DNA of 64,000 bases from positions 1 to 64,000 of the forward strand of contig UQRC01000001.1 in NCBI GenBank assembly GCA_900543445.1, given 5' to 3'. Below are positions 36,267 to 44,863 of this stretch, piece after piece. Position 1 is the first letter of the stretch. Each line of letters starts with the position of its first letter. The DNA is from an uncultured Lachnobacterium sp. (GTDB lineage Bacteria > Bacillota > Clostridia > Lachnospirales > Lachnospiraceae). The notes below the pieces were generated by a model. That model had not been told where the DNA came from. It worked only from the letters and a program-made list of their open reading frames with translations, and searched no databases. A program made the position numbers and the translations under genes.

Positions 36267-36275
36267 TGTTATACT
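36267..36275 (+). promoter_or_regulatory. Extended -10 promoter of the aldo-keto reductase gene
   Basis: TGTTATACT gives TG-n-TATACT at 36267-36275, 33 bases before ATG 36309, with a T-rich stretch instead of a -35. Confidence 0.55.
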
Positions 36276-36308
36276 ATTGTGTATATTGATAAGAGAGAGG
36301 AATTACAC

Positions 36309-37460
36309 ATGGATAACACATTTACGGAGATTAAGAAGAACTTTGGCTTCGGCTGTATGCGTCTTCCGATGGTGGACGGAGAGGTCGATATGGAGCAGTT
36401 CAAGCAGATGGTAGATCTGTTTTTAGAGGAAGGCTTCAATTATTTTGATACCGCACACGGATACTTAGACGGCAAGTCCGAGCTTGCGCTCCGCGAGGGT
36501 CTGACCAGTCGCTATCCAAGGGACAGATACCTGCTTGTCAACAAGCTGACAAGTATGTATTTTCACAAGGAAGAGGAAATCCGCCCGTTCTTTGAGAATC
36601 AGCTGAAGTGGTGCGGCGTTGACTATTTTGACGTCTATCTGATGCATGCACAGAACGCGGCAGAGTTTGAAAAGTATAAGAAGTGCCATGCTTATGAGAC
36701 AGCGTTACAGTTAAAGGAAGAGGGCAGGATCCGTCACTTTGGAATCTCCTTCCACGATAAAGCGGTCGTTTTGGATCAGATCTTAACCGAGTATCCACAG
36801 GTGGAGATCGTACAGATCCAGTTCAACTATCTGGATTACGAGGATCCGTCCGTTGAGGCTCGTAAGGTATATGAGGTCTGCAGAAAGCACAACAAGCCGG
36901 TACTCGTTATGGAGCCGGTCAAGGGAGGCTCACTTGTAAAGCTTCCGGAGGATGCACAGAAGATCTTCGATGATCTGAATGCCCAGGAAGGTACGCAGAT
37001 GTCCAATGCAAGCTATGCAATCCGTTACGCAGCAGGCTTTGATGGAATGAAGGTTGTCTTATCCGGTATGAGTGACTTACAGCAGATGAAAGATAATCTG
37101 TCCTATATGAAGGAATTTCAGCCGCTCAATGCAAAGGAGAAGGATGCGGTTGCAAAGGTTGTGGAGGTGTTCCACGGACTGGATATGATTCCATGTACCG
37201 CCTGCCACTACTGTGTGGATGAGAATCACTGTCCGAAGCATATCCGTATCCCGGATGTGTTTGCTTGCCTGAATTCCAAGAAGGCATTTAACGACTGGAA
37301 TATGGATTTCTTCTACAGTTCGGTACTGACCGCAAACGGAAGCGGCAAGGCGAGCGAGTGTATCGGCTGCGGCGGCTGCGAGCGCGTGTGCCCGCAGCAT
37401 CTTGAAATCCGTAAGCTTCTCGGAGATGTTGCAGCAACTTTTGAAAAGAAAGCAGAATAA
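36309..37460 (+). CDS. Aldo-keto reductase with C-terminal ferredoxin-like 4Fe-4S clusters
   Basis: A 383-aa protein. The N-terminal two thirds is an aldo-keto reductase barrel (FGFGCMRLPMVDGEVD, YFDTAHGYLDGKSE, YFDVYLMHAQ, IRHFGISFHDK). The C-terminal 100 residues have Cys clusters CTACHYCVDENHCPKHI and CIGCGGCERVCPQHL, suited to two 4Fe-4S centres. ATG 36309 with GAGAGG nine bases before is preferred over the open frame from 36279. This fusion class is common in anaerobic Clostridia, and substrates are generally unknown. Confidence 0.88.
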   Translation: MDNTFTEIKKNFGFGCMRLPMVDGEVDMEQFKQMVDLFLEEGFNYFDTAHGYLDGKSELALREGLTSRYPRDRYLLVNKLTSMYFHKEEEIRPFFENQLKWCGVDYFDVYLMHAQNAAEFEKYKKCHAYETALQLKEEGRIRHFGISFHDKAVVLDQILTEYPQVEIVQIQFNYLDYEDPSVEARKVYEVCRKHNKPVLVMEPVKGGSLVKLPEDAQKIFDDLNAQEGTQMSNASYAIRYAAGFDGMKVVLSGMSDLQQMKDNLSYMKEFQPLNAKEKDAVAKVVEVFHGLDMIPCTACHYCVDENHCPKHIRIPDVFACLNSKKAFNDWNMDFFYSSVLTANGSGKASECIGCGGCERVCPQHLEIRKLLGDVAATFEKKAE

Positions 37461-37476
37461 TTTTTAAGAAAAAGCC

Positions 37477-37519
37477 CCAAGAATGTTACAAATCAGTGAC
37501 ATTCCTTAGGGTTTTCTTA
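37477..37519 (+). terminator. Terminator after the aldo-keto reductase gene
   Basis: CCCCAAGAATGT (37477-37488) pairs with ACATTCCTTAGGG (37501-37513), with a small bulge, followed by TTTTCTT. Confidence 0.65.
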
Positions 37520-37597
37520 ACCCTATTGCATTGCAAAACAAGAAGTGGTAGAAAGAAGCTAACAAATCGAACAGGGAGTTCAAAGGAGGAATACTTT

Positions 37598-38407
37598 ATG
37601 AAGAAACTAATTGCATCGTTATGCGCAGTGCTGGCTTGCAGCTTCCTTTTTACCGCGACACCGGTACAGGCAAAGACAACAAACTATGAGATGACACTGA
37701 CCAAGAATTATCAGAGAATCTGGTCGAACGGAACGAATAAGATTTACATTACTACCAGCAAAGATTACACCAAGCAGAAACTTTATTTAAAGAATGTGAA
37801 GAGTGGCAAGAAAAAGGTCCTGAAAACATTTACTCTGAATCAGGAGAATGATGAGAGCTACAATATAGGCAATGTATATGGAACAACCATTTACCTGAAT
37901 GTGGTAAGAGGTGCCGGTGACGGAGATGTGTATACTTACAATTGGAAGACAAATAAGTTCCAGTGTGCCAGAAAGAATTTTGCCATCCTCAATGCATCTG
38001 GAAAATATATGATTACATCCAATTATACACCGACCGATATCTCGCCATTCCCGCAGTATATCTACAAGATTACATCCAAGGGATTAGAGAAGGTTAAGAA
38101 GCTTGGACAGAATACTTCCCAGTCGCAGATTGTAGGCAAAAAGATATATTATGCAAAGTATGCTTCTGTAACGGAAGGTCTTCATGATATGACTGTGTGG
38201 AGTTGTGACTTAAATGGAAAGAATGTGACATCCGTACTTAAGGTCAGCTCAAAATATGAGCATGGAGATGTGATGCTTCAGACGGTAGGCGCAAAGTCAT
38301 TTGATTTTGTTGATATTCCGAACGAAGAGAATAAGGATCCGGAATATTACCGGTTTGATATGACAACAGAGAAGACAACACCGATTACTGAGGCAGAAGC
38401 ACAGTAA
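37598..38407 (+). CDS. Secreted protein of unknown function
   Basis: A 269-aa protein with a clean signal peptide (MKKLIASLCAVLACSFLFTA, cleavage expected after VQA at about residue 26). The mature part is Lys-, Tyr- and Asn-rich with short repeated strand patterns (KIYITTSKDYTKQKLYL, KKIYYAKYASV, YRFDMTTEK) that suggest a beta-propeller, as in DUF5050/TolB-like proteins. The frame is open upstream to 37496, but AAAGGAGGA sits just before ATG 37598 and the terminator lies in the upstream part. No catalytic motif is seen. Function unknown. Confidence 0.75.
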   Translation: MKKLIASLCAVLACSFLFTATPVQAKTTNYEMTLTKNYQRIWSNGTNKIYITTSKDYTKQKLYLKNVKSGKKKVLKTFTLNQENDESYNIGNVYGTTIYLNVVRGAGDGDVYTYNWKTNKFQCARKNFAILNASGKYMITSNYTPTDISPFPQYIYKITSKGLEKVKKLGQNTSQSQIVGKKIYYAKYASVTEGLHDMTVWSCDLNGKNVTSVLKVSSKYEHGDVMLQTVGAKSFDFVDIPNEENKDPEYYRFDMTTEKTTPITEAEAQ

Positions 38408-38436
38408 AATGTAAAAGAATAGCGGAACCGATATAC

Positions 38437-38482
38437 AAATTCCCGCGATGTGGATAGAGATATTCGCATTGCGGGAATTTTT
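38437..38482 (+). terminator. Rho-independent terminator after the secreted protein gene
   Basis: A 14-bp stem (38437-38450 with 38467-38480, core AAATTCCCGC/GCGGGAATTT, one G-T pair) and five Ts. Confidence 0.85.
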
Positions 38483-38483
38483 G

Positions 38484-38492
38484 TGCTATAAT
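38484..38492 (+). promoter_or_regulatory. Extended -10 promoter of the gamma-carbonic-anhydrase-like gene
   Basis: TGCTATAAT is a perfect extended -10, beginning two bases after the preceding terminator. The nearest confident start is ATG 38709, giving a leader of about 210 bases. Confidence 0.6.
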
Positions 38493-38708
38493 CTTGGCAA
38501 CACAACGCTGGGGCTTTACAGCGTGTTTGTTCTTGTGGAACTGATCTTACACACCATCCGGCAGAAACGATTGGAGAAGCAGACGGGCAATCATTTTACA
38601 AAAGAGAAGATGACAGACCTGGCTGGTGTACAGGACTAGGGTACAGGTAGAAATGGAGGCTTTCGGAATGACAAAGCCATTAGAAAATTGGAAGGAAGGC
38701 GTAGCAAT

Positions 38709-39221
38709 ATGTTGGATTCAAGTGGAACAATCGCAGAATCAGCGAATATCGTAAAAGAATCTGTGGTGATCGGGGATGTCAGTATCGGGGCACACAGCAC
38801 GGTGCTTTTTGGTGCAGTTCTGCGTGGCGATGATAATCCGATCATCATTGGAGAGGGAACGAACGTGCAGGATAACTGCACAATTCATACATCGCAGGTA
38901 GATCCTGCAATCCTTGGAAATCATGTGACCGTCGGACATAATGCGATTATTCACGGATGCAAGGTCGGTGATAATACCCTGATTGGAATGGGCGCGATCG
39001 TGATGAACAAAAGTGTGATCGGAAAGAACTGTCTTGTTGCAGCGGGAAGTCTTGTGCTTGAAAATCAGACGATCCCGGATGGAAGTATGGTGATGGGACG
39101 GCCTGCGAAAGTGACACGCAAGCTGACCGGGGAAGAAATCGCGCATCTTGAGGAGAGTGCTATGCATTATATTCAGGTTGGGGAGAAAATGCGTGAGCGT
39201 GGATATTGCTGCATTTTATAG
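38709..39221 (+). CDS. Gamma-carbonic-anhydrase-like left-handed beta-helix protein
   Basis: A 170-aa hexapeptide-repeat protein of the YrdA/CaiE/PaaY group. The repeats are visible as VVIGDVSIGAHSTV, LRGDDNPIIIGEGTNVQDNC and NHVTVGHNAIIHGCKVGDNT; the His residues in these (IHTS, VGHNAIIHG) match the trimer zinc ligands. A C-terminal helix packs on the helix. ATG 38709 follows GGAAGGAAGG; an in-frame ATG 38688 exists but overlaps that site. Carbonic anhydrase activity varies in this group, so activity is not asserted. Confidence 0.85.
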   Translation: MLDSSGTIAESANIVKESVVIGDVSIGAHSTVLFGAVLRGDDNPIIIGEGTNVQDNCTIHTSQVDPAILGNHVTVGHNAIIHGCKVGDNTLIGMGAIVMNKSVIGKNCLVAAGSLVLENQTIPDGSMVMGRPAKVTRKLTGEEIAHLEESAMHYIQVGEKMRERGYCCIL

Positions 39222-39246
39222 CAAGCGGAATACGAGGTGACAAACG

Positions 39247-39870
39247 ATGAAATTATATATGATCAGACATGGTGAGACATCATGGAATAAAGCAAAGAAA
39301 CTGCAGGGGCGCAAAGATATTATGCTGGATGCGGATGGTATCCGCCTGGCGGAATTGACCGGAGAAGGAATGAAGGACATCGACTTCGATCTTGCAATTT
39401 CCAGTCCGCTGATGCGTGCGAGACAGACTGCGGAGCTTGTACTTGCGGGACGAGAGATACCGATGATCACGGACAAGAGAATTATCGAGATGTCTTTTGG
39501 AAAGTGGGAAGGTGAGTCTGTAAGACATAGTGAAATTGTGACAGAGGAATTTGCGGATAAGTTTTTTCATGATCCGTATCATTGCCCAAAGGCACCGGGT
39601 GGAGAATCTTTCCGCGATGTGTTGGAGAGGACGGCAGATTTCTATCAGTCTCTGATCCAAAATCAGGCATATAAGGATGCGAATATTTTAATCTCCACGC
39701 ACGGAGCGGCAAGCCGTTGTCTGCTTGCCAATTTTTATGAGGACAAGACAGATATCTGGCGCGGCGGAGTGCCGAAGAACTGTTCGGTCTGTATCGCTGA
39801 AGTGACAGACGGTGTCGGCGTGCTGCTTGAGAAGGATAAGATTTATTACGAAGAGCAGGCGGATGCTTAG
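39247..39870 (+). CDS. Histidine phosphatase family protein (phosphoglycerate mutase-like)
   Basis: A 207-aa protein with the RHGE motif at residues 7-10 (LYMIRHGETSWN), the second active-site region SSPLMRARQTAE and the second His in STHGAA. It is a cofactor-independent broad phosphatase or a phosphoglycerate-mutase-like enzyme; the family includes alpha-ribazole phosphatase and fructose-bisphosphatase-like members, and no specific assignment is possible. It follows the hexapeptide-repeat gene by 25 bases and may be co-transcribed with it. Confidence 0.88.
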   Translation: MKLYMIRHGETSWNKAKKLQGRKDIMLDADGIRLAELTGEGMKDIDFDLAISSPLMRARQTAELVLAGREIPMITDKRIIEMSFGKWEGESVRHSEIVTEEFADKFFHDPYHCPKAPGGESFRDVLERTADFYQSLIQNQAYKDANILISTHGAASRCLLANFYEDKTDIWRGGVPKNCSVCIAEVTDGVGVLLEKDKIYYEEQADA

Positions 39871-39885
39871 ATTAGGGGATGTAAT

Positions 39886-39978
39886 ATGATTCCTTATGCG
39901 AGAATTGCAGGATTCCTGCACGTTGGAGAAGTGGAAAGAAAGAAGAAAACAGAAATGGAACAGAAAATTAACGATTGA
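39886..39978 (+). CDS. Possible 30-aa small protein
   Basis: ATG 39886 is six bases after AGGGGAT and opens a 30-codon frame ending TGA at 39978, just before the next gene. The peptide has a short hydrophobic start (MIPYARIAGFLHVGE) and a lysine-glutamate tail (VERKKKTEMEQKIND). It would fit between its neighbours without overlap. With no homologue known to me it remains a candidate; it may instead help couple translation of the next gene. Confidence 0.35.
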   Translation: MIPYARIAGFLHVGEVERKKKTEMEQKIND

Positions 39979-40002
39979 GAAATGTTAAATGAGGTCAGAA
40001 GA

Positions 40003-40572
40003 ATGAAACTTGCAGTCTTGTTTCCGGGAATCGGATATCACTGTGATAAGCCGATCCTATATTTTGCGAGAGAATTGGCAAAGCAGGTAGGATATGATGA
40101 GGTGATCAATTTAAGTTACATATGCAAGGCAGACAATATTCGTGGAAATGACAAGAAAATGCGCGAGGTTGGAGAAATCTTATACGTGCAGGCGGAGAGT
40201 CAGCTGGAGCATGTGGATTGGCAGCAGTACGAGGAGGTTCTCTTTATATCCAAAAGTATCGGTACTGCGGTAGCGGCCGCGTATGCGATGCGCCATCGGA
40301 TTCCATGTAAGAATATCTGGTATACGCCGCTTTCGCAGACCTTTGATTTTGCGCCACGCGAAGGAATTGCATTCACAGGAACGGCAGATCCGTGGGTGAA
40401 AAACGACCAGATTAAGGAATTGTGTGCCGAGGCACAGATTCCGTTATATGAATATGAGAATGCAAATCATTCACTTGAAGTTGGGGATGCGGTGGAGAAT
40501 CTGCGGATTCTTGAAGAGGTGATCACGCAGAGTCGTGAGTATCTTCTCAACGGATTTGATGTCATTTCGTAA
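40003..40572 (+). CDS. Small alpha/beta-hydrolase-like protein
   Basis: A 189-aa protein. It begins with a beta-strand (MKLAVLFPGIGYHCDKP) and has SKSIGTAVAAAYAMRH at the position of a nucleophile elbow (GxSxG degenerates to SKSIG) and a late His in ENANHSLEVGDA at the site for the catalytic base. The family resembles uncharacterised alpha/beta hydrolases of Lachnospiraceae. ATG 40003 with GAGG eight bases upstream is preferred over ATG 39982. Substrate unknown. Confidence 0.7.
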   Translation: MKLAVLFPGIGYHCDKPILYFARELAKQVGYDEVINLSYICKADNIRGNDKKMREVGEILYVQAESQLEHVDWQQYEEVLFISKSIGTAVAAAYAMRHRIPCKNIWYTPLSQTFDFAPREGIAFTGTADPWVKNDQIKELCAEAQIPLYEYENANHSLEVGDAVENLRILEEVITQSREYLLNGFDVIS

Positions 40573-40666
40573 ATTCCCGTAGATATTATGATGAAAAACG
40601 CGATGATATCTTATCATTAAAAAAGCGTTTGGAAAATATCGACATACAGGAAGGAGATTTTTTCAC

Positions 40667-41587
40667 ATGAAGAGAAAGAAAATTCGTGTTCTGGCTGCAG
40701 CGGTAGCTGCAATGATAACAATAACGATGCTTCCGGTCACGGATGTACAGGCTGCAGGTTTCAGTGGAGCGGGCTTTGATGTATCCAGTTACAATGGTGT
40801 TGTGGATTGGGAGAAGGTTGCAGAAACCGGTATGGATTTTGTGATGATCCGAACCGGAGAGGGACGTGCACCGGATGTGGATGTACAGTTTGAGGCAAAC
40901 TATGACGGAGCGATCAATGCCGGATTGAAGGTTGGTGTGTATCATGTGTGTTGCGTGCGGACACCGGAAGAGGCGGCTGAGGAAGCGGAATATTGTCTGG
41001 AAATCCTTGATGGAAGAGAACTCGATTATCCGGTTGCCTATGATATGGAGCGCCCGGGAACCTTTGCAGGTGGCAAGGAAAATACAACAGAGATCGCGAT
41101 GGCGTTCTGCGACACAATTGCGGATGCAGGTTATACACCGATGATCTATTCGTCCACTTCGTATCTGAATGAGAATTTTGACTGGACACAGTTAAAAGGC
41201 TATAAAGTATGGGCAGCGGATTACAGGGGCACAAAGCCGAAGCTGCCGGTGGGAGTCGATCTGTGGCAGTATACGAAAGAGGGGTTTGTGGATGGCGCGA
41301 ATACAGACAAAGGATTTTGTGATCTTGTTTATTCCTATATGGAAGCGACCAGCGTGAAATTTGTAAAATCTTCGATTACGATGAAGAAAAAGACGACTGC
41401 GCAGGCAAAGGTGAAGATTGGACCGAGTGGCTGTACGGATACCAAGACGTTCAAGTCTTCAAATCCAAAAGTAGTTACGGTCAATAAGAAGACGGGAAAG
41501 CTGACTGCTAAGAAGAAAGGCAAGGCAACGATCACGGTAACAACGGGAAGTGGAAAGAAAGCGAAGATGAAAGTGGTTGTGAAGTAA
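40667..41587 (+). CDS. Secreted GH25 lysozyme-like protein with bacterial Ig-like domain
   Basis: A 306-aa secreted protein. The signal peptide (residues 1-29, ending VQA) leads to a GH25 barrel: FDVSSYNGVVDW at the N-terminus, YDMERPG with the catalytic Asp/Glu near residue 125, and DLWQYT near its end. The C-terminal 80 residues are a BIG2 Ig-like domain (KTFKSSNPKVVTVNKKTGKL, TAKKKGKATITV). It is expected to cleave the MurNAc-GlcNAc bond of peptidoglycan outside the cell and to bind the cell surface through the Ig domain. The SD (AAGGAGA) is clear. A possible stem precedes it at 40598-40626. Confidence 0.85.
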   Translation: MKRKKIRVLAAAVAAMITITMLPVTDVQAAGFSGAGFDVSSYNGVVDWEKVAETGMDFVMIRTGEGRAPDVDVQFEANYDGAINAGLKVGVYHVCCVRTPEEAAEEAEYCLEILDGRELDYPVAYDMERPGTFAGGKENTTEIAMAFCDTIADAGYTPMIYSSTSYLNENFDWTQLKGYKVWAADYRGTKPKLPVGVDLWQYTKEGFVDGANTDKGFCDLVYSYMEATSVKFVKSSITMKKKTTAQAKVKIGPSGCTDTKTFKSSNPKVVTVNKKTGKLTAKKKGKATITVTTGSGKKAKMKVVVK

Positions 41588-41615
41588 TAAGGCTTTTGAG
41601 AAAGCAGGCAAGAGG

Positions 41616-43730
41616 ATGAAAATTTGTTTATTACAAACATTACATGGATATGATAAAAAGAATTTGCCGAAGGACATTCTCGCAGGAATTATCATTATGG
41701 CGGTGTCCATTCCAATTTCCATGGGATATGCACAGATCGCGGGACTTCCGGCAGTATACGGATTGTACGGATCCGTGTTCCCAATACTGGCATTTGCGCT
41801 GTTTTCGACATCGCCGCAGTTTATCTTCGGCGTGGATGCAGCACCGGCAGCTTTGGTTGGAGCGGCGCTTCTTTCGCTGAACATTGAGAGCGGTTCTAAG
41901 GAAGCATTATCAGCGGTGCCGGAGCTGACACTTTTGGTTGCAATCTGGCTTCTTGCATTCTATCTGATGAAAGCCGGCAAACTCGTGAACTTTATTTCGG
42001 CGCCGGTTATGGGAGGCTTTATCACTGGTATCTGTACAACCATTATCCTGATGCAGCTGCCAAAGCTGCTTGGAGGAACTGCGGGAACCGGAGAATTGCC
42101 GGAACTGGCGGAACACATCGTGCAGACACTTCCGGATATCAATCGTGTGTCACTTGTACTTGGACTAGTATCTCTTGCCATTCTTTTACTGACTAAGAAG
42201 TTGTGGCCGAAGATTCCATTTGCGGTCATTCTTATGGCAGCCGGCGCACTGATGACGAAATTTCTGCCGCTTGAGGCGTGGGGCGTGCAGACGTTAAGCA
42301 GCGTGAAACCTGGACTTCCGGTGTGGCACTTCCCGGATCTTACGGTGATTCCGATGAAGGAAGCCATCACGATCAGTCTGTCTGTAGCAGTTGTGATCAT
42401 GGCGGAGACACTTCTGGCGGAAAATAATTTTGCACAGAAGAATGGATACAAGATTGACGATAACCGTGAGATCCTTGCTTTTTCCATGGGAAATCTGCTG
42501 GCAGCGCTGACCGGATGCTGCCCGATCAATGGTTCGGTATCACGTACGGCGATGGGCGAGCAGTATCAGGCGAAGACACAGCTGACCGGTATTGTTGCGG
42601 GACTTTCCATGATCCTGATCCTTCTCTGTGGAACAGGATTTATCGGTTATCTTCCGGTTCCGGTGCTGACGGCGATCGTGATCTCGGCACTTCTTGGCGC
42701 GACAGAGTTTGAACTTGCTGCAAGGCTTTGGAAGGTATCAAGAACGGAGTTTTTGATCTTCGTCGGAGCGTTTGTAGGAGTACTGATGCTCGGCACAATC
42801 AACGGTGTATTGATCGGCATCATTCTGTCGTTCACGGAGATGATCATCAGGACGGCGAAGCCCGCGCGATGCTTTCTTGGAATACAGCCCGGGCACAGTC
42901 ATTTTCGTGATCTGAGGGAGAGCAGCCAGATTCATACAGTATCGTCGGTTGTAATCTACCGTTTTAGCAGCAATCTGTTTTTTGCGAATATCGGAGTGTT
43001 GCAAAGCGACATCGAAAGTCATATCAAAGAAGACACGAAGGCCGTTATCATTGATGCGAGCGGAATCGGAAGTATTGATATTACGGCGGCTGATCGACTG
43101 AAGATATTGCAGCAGTCTCTGAAACAACGCGGGATCCGGTTCTATATGACGGAGCATATTGCATCGGTTAACGAGCAGCTGCGGCAGTTAGGACTCGGCT
43201 ATCTCATTGAAGAAGGCTGTGTCCGACGAACGATTCACATTGCGCTCAAGGATATGGGAATTCACAGACCGTATCCGCTTGATGGTGTGGATAACGAGGA
43301 GCGGAGCGCGTCGAGAAAGCGTGCGGACAACCGTGTGCAGGAGCTTGTATGGGCATTCGGAAGCGAGTCGGAGAAGCAGATTGAGAAGCAGATCCGTCTG
43401 CAGATCGAGCATCTGAAGCAGACGGGTGATGTGGAGGAGCTGTTGCATGGTCGCTGGTCGCATATGGAAGAACTGGATGAGGATGAGTGGCTGGAACATC
43501 TGGAGGAGCATCTGAAAGAGATTGTACATATTTCCGGCAAGGACGAGCATACCCTTGCGGCACACATTGAGGCGCATCGAAAAGAAGTGCACGAACGTAT
43601 TGCAAAGGAACACCCGGAGCTTGCACAACGATTTATGGAGCGCAGGCATATGCTGGATGAACACTTGAAGGGGAAGAATCCGGAGGTGTACGACCTTGTT
43701 ATAAGGATGCGTAAAAAAGAAGAGAAGTAG
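41616..43730 (+). CDS. SulP-family anion transporter with STAS domain and long C-terminal extension
   Basis: A 704-aa protein. Residues about 15-415 carry 11-12 membrane helices of the SLC26/SulP fold (GIIIMAVSIPISMGYAQIAGLP is the family motif; only part is quoted). Residues about 440-540 form the STAS domain (VVIYRFSSNLFFANIG, AVIIDASGIGSIDITAADRL). The remaining 160 residues are a highly charged His- and Glu-rich helical tail (HLEEHLKEIVHISG, HIEAHRKEVHERIAKEHPEL) that is not part of the usual family architecture. It may transport sulfate, bicarbonate or dicarboxylates; substrate cannot be fixed. Confidence 0.85.
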   Translation: MKICLLQTLHGYDKKNLPKDILAGIIIMAVSIPISMGYAQIAGLPAVYGLYGSVFPILAFALFSTSPQFIFGVDAAPAALVGAALLSLNIESGSKEALSAVPELTLLVAIWLLAFYLMKAGKLVNFISAPVMGGFITGICTTIILMQLPKLLGGTAGTGELPELAEHIVQTLPDINRVSLVLGLVSLAILLLTKKLWPKIPFAVILMAAGALMTKFLPLEAWGVQTLSSVKPGLPVWHFPDLTVIPMKEAITISLSVAVVIMAETLLAENNFAQKNGYKIDDNREILAFSMGNLLAALTGCCPINGSVSRTAMGEQYQAKTQLTGIVAGLSMILILLCGTGFIGYLPVPVLTAIVISALLGATEFELAARLWKVSRTEFLIFVGAFVGVLMLGTINGVLIGIILSFTEMIIRTAKPARCFLGIQPGHSHFRDLRESSQIHTVSSVVIYRFSSNLFFANIGVLQSDIESHIKEDTKAVIIDASGIGSIDITAADRLKILQQSLKQRGIRFYMTEHIASVNEQLRQLGLGYLIEEGCVRRTIHIALKDMGIHRPYPLDGVDNEERSASRKRADNRVQELVWAFGSESEKQIEKQIRLQIEHLKQTGDVEELLHGRWSHMEELDEDEWLEHLEEHLKEIVHISGKDEHTLAAHIEAHRKEVHERIAKEHPELAQRFMERRHMLDEHLKGKNPEVYDLVIRMRKKEEK

Positions 43731-43832
43731 AGTTAACATAGGTATTGCTTTCATAATTCCAATATGGCATAATTTTAGTTGTTACGGGATTTAAATTATG
43801 AGAAATCTGTAGTTTATGAAAGGAAGAAAGTG

Positions 43833-44849
43833 ATGAAAAAGGGAATTTTAAAGAAACTGAGTTGTCTATTGCTTATTTTTGCAATGGCAATGACAACAAT
43901 GCTGGTGACAGATCCGGTGGAGGCAAAGGCAGCATCAGATTACGATGTGACGACTGTGTATCAAACACAAAATGATGTAGAAGCTGGATATGCAGGTGTC
44001 GAAAAGAAAAATGTGTTTACGGTGACGGAGAATGATGGTGTTGTAGTATATTTATTGGTGGATGTTCCGGCATCAGGAACACTTAAGTTGTACAATAGTA
44101 CGGGAACTGTTTTGGATACAGCTCCTTTTACAACGACAAATTTTTCGTATCAGCAATTTAATGGATTTTCTGCATATGTCGCTTATTATCCTTGTGAATT
44201 GAAGGATGGGGATTACTCGGTTGGAATAACATTTGATACGGATACTCCATTTCTAATGGTAATTCAGCAGCAAAATGTGAAAGCAACCATGAGCCAGACC
44301 AAGATGACTCTGACAGCCGGATTTACCGGTAAGCTTTCTGTAAGCGGTGGAACGGTTAAGTCATGGACATCCAAGAATAAATCTATCGCAACCGTTGACA
44401 AGAAGGGTAAAGTTACTGCAAAGAAGGCTGGAAATACAACAATCGTTGCTATATTAGCAAATGGTGAGAAGCTGACTTGTAAAGTGAAAGTTGCAGCAAA
44501 CAAGTATAAGGATACAAAGCTTACTACCGGTAACTGTCCATCCGGAGACGTGTACTGTAAAGTCTACACAGCAAACTTTGACAAGAATGGAAATCTTGTA
44601 GTTAAGGCTTCCTGTGTTAATAATTACTATTATGCGGCAACCGGGTTTAAGAATATTAAAATCGTTGTAAAGGATGCGAAAGGTAAGACTGTTGCAACAC
44701 ATAAGGTAAGTAAATTGTCCACTAGTCTTTCTACATCATCTGCAAAGACTTTAACATTTACAATCAAGAAGAGTGCGTTAAAGAATAAGAAGATTGATCT
44801 TCGCAATGCAACTATCAAAATAGATGGAACATATCTCTATCGTTATTAG
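43833..44849 (+). CDS. Secreted protein with bacterial Ig-like (BIG2) domain
   Basis: A 338-aa protein with a signal peptide (MKKGILKKLSCLLLIFAMAM, cleavage likely after AKA near residue 34). The middle part (about 50-150) is a beta-sandwich-like domain without a name. Residues about 155-225 form a BIG2 domain (TAGFTGKLSVSGGTVKSWTS, IATVDKKGKVTAKKAGNTTI). The C-terminal 110 residues resemble a FxLYD-like strand-rich module (NLVVKASCVNNYYYAATGFK). Start ATG 43833 is preceded by AGGAAGAAAG. Role is likely at the cell surface; function unknown. Confidence 0.75.
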   Translation: MKKGILKKLSCLLLIFAMAMTTMLVTDPVEAKAASDYDVTTVYQTQNDVEAGYAGVEKKNVFTVTENDGVVVYLLVDVPASGTLKLYNSTGTVLDTAPFTTTNFSYQQFNGFSAYVAYYPCELKDGDYSVGITFDTDTPFLMVIQQQNVKATMSQTKMTLTAGFTGKLSVSGGTVKSWTSKNKSIATVDKKGKVTAKKAGNTTIVAILANGEKLTCKVKVAANKYKDTKLTTGNCPSGDVYCKVYTANFDKNGNLVVKASCVNNYYYAATGFKNIKIVVKDAKGKTVATHKVSKLSTSLSTSSAKTLTFTIKKSALKNKKIDLRNATIKIDGTYLYRY

Positions 44850-44863
44850 TAAATCACAGAGAA

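Larger units (their letters stand above)
38408..38708 (+). other. Intergenic region with terminator, promoter and no clear gene
   Basis: The first part holds a terminator (38437-38482) and the next part an extended -10 promoter (38484-38492). A 63-codon frame (38448-38639) runs through both elements and has no ribosome site, so it is not called. The remaining 60 bases lead to the next gene and contain the GGAAGGAAGG site for it. Confidence 0.5.

Noticed and set aside
38448..38639. 63-codon frame after the secreted protein gene
   Set aside because: It runs through both arms of a strong terminator and an extended -10 promoter and lacks a ribosome site.
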